Source of the DNA: Torreya grandis
Taxonomy: Eukaryota > Streptophyta > Pinopsida > Cupressales > Taxaceae
Assembly: GCA_037957365.1 (NCBI GenBank)
Contig: JARHVA010001176.1
Span: forward strand, 93,501-157,500
Length of the DNA: 64,000 nucleotides
Reading direction: 5' to 3'
The stretch's first letter is position 1. Each line of letters starts with the position of its first letter. Positions 60,005 to 64,000 of this stretch are shown piece after piece. Under the pieces are notes generated by a model. That model saw nothing but the letters and a program-made list of their open reading frames with translations, ran no database searches and was not told the DNA's origin. The translations under genes were made by a program, and so were the position numbers.

Positions 60005-61150
60005 AAAAATGATGTTGTACCATTATGGGCTCAAGAAGTGGTAGATTGTATTGTTTGACAAGTTCCATATTGAATGATTGGTGCATACCCAAGTATGGAG
60101 GTAGATCAAGAATAAATGTGTTCTCACTAGTTGTGCATAGAATAGTGTAAGGGCCATATCATAGAGGTTTGATCTTCTAGTGTGAACCTTTGAATCATTA
60201 TTTTTGAAGGTGTAGACAAAATTTATTGCCAACTTAGAATGTAGGATGTATACAATGTGTATCATGGTGATCCTTATAATTTTTTTGTGTGGGAGAGAAT
60301 TTATTAAACCTATTGATGAATAGATTAGATGTGTCAAAATAACTTCTTGTCTTTGTCCATTTCTTGTTCTTGTGTGCACAACTCAATGCCATTTGGTGTG
60401 TGGTAGGAGATGTCTAAAAGTGTTAAAGGTTGAAATCCAAGACATGTCTAGAATGGACTATGACCCATACATCTATGGAGTGATATTTTGTAGTCATGTT
60501 GAATGAATAAGAGATTGTCATCCCAAGTGTGATTATGTGCATAGTTTTACATTCACATAAGATTAAAAAGTATGTGATTGACCACTTAATTTTTCCCATT
60601 TATCTGTGGACAAAAAGCTATCAATCGATCCAAATTCAAACCCATCAAGTCCCACAATGCTTTCCAAAAGTTACTTACAAAGGATGGATATCTATTAGAT
60701 ATTATGGATGTTGGAAGCCCAAAATAAACCCAAACATAGTTGAATAAATATTATAGACTACCATCTATGTTAATGTATTTCATACAACTAACCATGATAA
60801 CCATCTTAGAAAACCTATCTACTACAACAAACATAACATCATGTTGGCATCTCGTTATAGGCGGCCCAGTCATAAAATCCATGTTGATAGATTCCTATGG
60901 TCTAGATGGAACTATTACATGTGTGTAAATTCATAGCTTCCTAATCATGGGCTTGGTGATGCAATAAGAAATTCAAGACTTGATGTGACATTTCATGTAT
61001 GTGCACATGTGTAGCCAGTAAAGTGCAACTGTAATGTAGCTAAAGTATTTGTCATGTTGAAGTGACATGAATTATTGTCATAGTGCACCTACCAAATGAG
61101 TCATTACCAAAGTGTGACATTAGGAACATAGAGATTATAGATATTATAGA
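60005..61150 (-). pseudogene. Integrase of element G with GPY/F module
   Basis: ITVALYWLHMCTYMKCHIKS, with the second Cys of the zinc end near ISYCITKP; PSRP.ESINMDFMTGPP (first catalytic Asp kept, about 60890-60860); VMFVVVDRFSKMVIM; YFGLPTSIISNRYPSFVSNF (second Asp now Asn); ALWDLMGLNLDR, then LIAFCPQINGKN (Glu of QTDGQTE lost); WDDNLLF. C-terminal module: KIKPL.YGPYTIL, ENTFILDLPPYLGMHQSFN, then LVKQYNLPLLEP (about 60180-60020). This is the GPY/F domain typical of Ty3 integrases. The open frame 60379-60023 on the same strand is a shifted frame over the same DNA. Confidence 0.92.
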
Positions 61151-61429
61151 GAAATTGGTCAAAAAATTATAACTTACACACTTATTTACCTTGTGCTAAG
61201 ATAGCATAAGTCATTGTGAAGGCTTGGTCAAATGAGTAGAGGGATACCCATTCTATGAAGTTTTGGCCATGTATGCCTAACACCATGATGATTGCATGGA
61301 AAGGTGGTTATCTAAGGAAATATGTTTCCTTGTTGTCCTTCCCGTTCTTGTGTTGGATCAAGATATGGAACTATTATAGGTAAGTCATCCATTTTATGTG
61401 TTGTGTATTCTCCATCTTATTTTGCATCT

Positions 61430-61790
61430 ATAGGAACTGAGTGGCTTATGATGTGAATGAACAACTATCTCCTTCCATAGGATATAGTGTTATCATTACT
61501 TGATTCATTTCATAATAGCATACAAATCTTTCTCATAGGTGGAGTACATTTTCACCATGTCATTAAAGGTATCTAAGTGGTATATAGTCGAATTTCCATT
61601 CTACATGATCACTACATTGAGTGTGTATTCAGATGCATCAATGTGAATTTTGAATGAATGCATAATGTTAGGTATTTCAATAATAGGCACTACATAGAGG
61701 CATTGCTTGAGTTCCTCAAAATCACATTGTTGTGCATGATTTCAATTAAACTTGTATTTTACACATGTTATTTGGTTGAGACCTAAAAAT
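61430..61790 (-). pseudogene. RNase H of element G
   Basis: CDFEELKQCLYVVPIIEIPN, then SFKIHIDASEYTLNVVIM, YSTYEKDLYAIMK, HYILWKEIVVHSHHKPLS. The first catalytic Asp (IDAS) is intact. The usual TDH near the end reads SHH. In-frame stops are present. Confidence 0.9.
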
Positions 61791-62480
61791 GGTGTGATAA
61801 ACCAAGGATTAGTCTACAGTAAAAGTTAGAAAGTCCAAAAAACTTTAGAATTATATGAGATTACATGGACTAGGGCAATCTTAGATCATTTTGATCTTCT
61901 CTATATCTACGTGGATGCATGTATGATTAATTATCTATCCAAGGTAATAGATCTATGTAGCGTCAAACATATACTTTGCTAAGTTGGCTTGCAACTTGTG
62001 TTGACACAAGGTGTTAAATATGTGTGAGATTTGCTCTAGGTATTCCTCTAAGTATTGATGAATATGAAAATGTCATCCAAGTAGACCATGATGAAGTAGC
62101 TAAGTAAATCCCTAAGTAGATCACCCATCAAGTGCATGAATGTGACTGACATAATACTTAGGTTGAAAGGTTATCTTCTAGATGTTTTTAGGATGGATTA
62201 GAACCTAATGGTAACCTGAATTCAAGTCAATATTGATGTATTAAGTGCCTCAAATCTGTTTTAGGAGGTTTTTAATGCATGGTAATGGATCTTATTCTTC
62301 ACCATTATCTTGTTGAGTGTGCAATAGTCTATGTAGATTCACTAAGACCCATCCTTCTTAGGTTGGAGGACTATTAGATTCCTACAAGGTGAAGATCTCA
62401 ACCTAATCTTGCCCTAATAAAGTAAATCTTATATTTAAAACTAGATTTCATCATTATCCCAAACTAATCTATGATACAAG
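61791..62480 (-). pseudogene. Reverse transcriptase of element G
   Basis: NLIVLQPKKDGS, two stops, IYIDYCTLNKIMVKNKIHYH (about 62395-62290), a frame-broken stretch over the first catalytic Asp, then PFNLSIMSVTFMHLMGDLLR, then FIMVYLDDIFIF (YLDD at 62083-62072, intact). The connection region reads YLEQISHIFNTLCQHKLQAN, then LAKYMFDAT.IYYLG.II. Confidence 0.92.
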
Positions 62481-62699
62481 GGCTATTCATAAGATCGGAT
62501 CCATGAACAAAATCGATGCAATGATTTACTAGCTAGTGTGTTAGAAGGTCTTTAAACTTTGTGAAGACTTCACTACACTACTCTAGTAACTTGTCAAGTC
62601 ATTTTTATGACATTGTGTGAGTGTTGTGAATTTATAGTGTTATTTTTCATTATTATGTAGGTGTGTCATGGAGAACCATGAGTAGCATGAACTTATATG

Positions 62700-63090
62700 C
62701 ATGCAATAAAGTTTTACGACATTGTTTAGTGGAGACCAAGGTGACATTGGTCAAGGGCATTGACGAGAAGAGGTGGTAGAAATTATATTTGGTATGAATA
62801 ATTCAACATCCCCACTTGATATATATATCCACTCTCATATAGATATATTCTTCCCATAAATATGTCATAGACCACTAGAGTTATGATGTCATAAGTGATA
62901 TAATCCTCCATAAGTTTGACCTTATATTAAAAATTGCACTATCACCAAACCTGTATATCTTTACCCTATTATAGCCACTCCAAATAATATGGATTAGGGT
63001 GTGTAGTAGTGGTAGTACCAAGTTATTGAGTTGTTGATTGCATAATGATGTTTTTCTAACTACCACTATCGATGATGACATGGAAAGGCT
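62700..63090 (-). pseudogene. Retropepsin of element G
   Basis: HVIIDSGS (catalytic DSG intact), stop, KNIIMQ, LGTTTTTHPNPYYLEWL, YKVKLMEDYITYDIITLVVY then DIFMGRIYLYESG. This follows the plant pattern 'IDSGSQ.NlIS...LGL.T.PHPNPYPLGW' and '...CDVVPLDVCGVVLG.PYLY'. The open frame 63081-62881 covers part of it in another frame. Confidence 0.85.
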
Positions 63091-63109
63091 AACCCTTCAC
63101 TCATAACTT

Positions 63110-64000
63110 GATGTGGAAGAGATGTTCAAGATTTTAGAGATGTCAATCATAGCAGTGTTGGTGCTTAAATAAAAGGAATATGGTTTAGTGTTATCCATCA
63201 GTATGGGTCTTGATGAAAATTTTGTGAGAAAGGACTGTTATGCATAGTGTTTAGAGTCATCATGGGTGGATAAATTATGGTGATGGCACCACTTATCCCC
63301 TAAATTCTTCTTGTCTTTATCTGAATCATAAGGTACATAATCCTTTGTGTTATGTAGTATTTTGAGGATGCTCACCTTTTTGAGAGGGTAATACTTATAT
63401 GCATAAGGTTGAGATTTGGAGTTATTCAGGGGATGGGCCTTGTGCACTATGTTGGATGAAGAGGTGGTATGCTACTTCATCTTTTCCTTGGATGTGATCT
63501 TGGCAGTGTTTTGATATGCCTGTTTCAAAGTGTCAGAAGTTAAGAACTCTAGATTTTCAAAGATATAAGGTGAGATTCTACCGATGTACTTCATCACCCT
63601 ATGTTGTTTGCTTAAGTTTTCTTACATTTATGAAGAGTAGTCATGGAATGTGTTGGTGTAGTCTTTCACTAACTGATCTTTGAACTAGTTCAATTGTTGG
63701 AACTAGATGTATTCATCCTAAATTTTTTGGATAGGTTACTATTATTCCTTCAGCTCATCAATAAATTTTTCCATGGTTTGATTAGAATGCACTCTTGTAT
63801 ATGTCATGCATTAAAGGTCTCCCACCAATGAACAACCAAAATGGACATATTTAGTAATGTGGAGGTGGTCTTCTCAAAATTGGTGAAATAGTTGACTAAG
63901 AAGTATGCTTTGAGTTATCGAACCTAGGCATCCAATGTTTTGCCATCAATTTTACCTTCAAATAGAGGGATGTCAAGATTGACTTGTAAATGGAAGGGGG
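63110..64000 (-). pseudogene. Gag of element G (cut by the window edge)
   Basis: QLVKDYTNTFHDYSS, RVMKYIGRISPYIFENLEFL, SDTLKQAYQNTAKITSKEKM (about 63690-63480), the gag domain C-terminal half. Then HKAHPLNNSKSQPYAYKYYP, and a knuckle GDKWCHHHNLSTHDDSKHYA (63300-63241), where C-x2-H-x4-H is kept but the last Cys is His. Same layout as element B. Confidence 0.85.

Larger units (their letters stand above)
60000..64000 (-). mobile_element. Element G: Ty3/gypsy retrotransposon, 3' portion
   Basis: On the minus strand from the window edge: gag (64000-63110), protease (63090-62700), RT (62480-61900), RNase H (61790-61430), integrase with GPY module (61100-60005). Protease and gag match element B, so both are of one lineage; G keeps the integrase that B lost. 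LTRs and PBS were not seen. Reading frames are heavily broken. Confidence 0.9.

Noticed and set aside
60023..60379. 118-codon minus-strand open frame as an independent gene
   Set aside because: It is a shifted frame over the integrase GPY module; the readable homology is in the neighbouring frame.

Overview
The window is intergenic DNA from a large, repeat-filled seed-plant nuclear genome. It is very AT-rich and strongly depleted in CG dinucleotides. Almost everything recognisable is decayed Ty3/gypsy retrotransposon sequence (gag, retropepsin, reverse transcriptase, RNase H, integrase), broken by stops and frameshifts and with diverged LTR pairs. This slow-turnover pattern suggests a gymnosperm, but the sequence alone does not settle the species. 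I see no intact host gene, rRNA, tRNA or CRISPR array.

Layout. (1) 1-5020: 5' part of a minus-strand Tat/Ogre-like element A (gag remnant, primer-binding site, a ~3 kb LTR full of tandem repeats). (2) 5041-13395 and 17057-25971: two direct copies of an unclassified repeat of 8.4-8.9 kb. Its core alternates polarity: a forward arm with a GATGAGGGA-type minisatellite, the inverted arm with the complementary minisatellite, then a forward arm again. Copy 1 carries a tRNA-type SINE (9278-9515). Between the copies sits truncated minus-strand Ty3 element B (13400-17056: RNase H, RT, protease, gag, tRNA-Met-type PBS, probable LTR). A third, partial copy of the repeat lies at 56750-57961. (3) 28106-29200: plus-strand plant-mobile-domain (PMD) pseudogene. 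(4) 30187-32290 and 55517-56025: the two sides of a minus-strand gag-like gene (C) with an encoded tandem repeat, split by element D.

(5) 32295-55438: minus-strand element D (Tat-like gag and protease, no recognisable pol), with 1.2-1.4 kb LTRs, PBS and polypurine tract. Its 3' LTR contains a near-perfect 346-bp palindrome absent from the other LTR. (6) 34323-49574: chromovirus-like Ty3 element E, nested in D. It has LTRs of about 5 kb, a perfect 5-bp target duplication (AAACT), a polypurine tract, a tRNA-Met-type PBS and all pol domains in decayed form. Its 3' LTR is interrupted by a CG-richer 1085-bp insert F flanked by a perfect 17-bp duplication. (7) 60000-64000: minus-strand Ty3 element G (integrase with GPY module, RNase H, RT with an intact YLDD box, protease with intact DSG, gag), running off the right edge.

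History, inferred: D landed in C, E landed in D, and F landed in E. The SINE landed in copy 1 after the 8-kb repeat family had formed. None of these elements looks able to move on its own.
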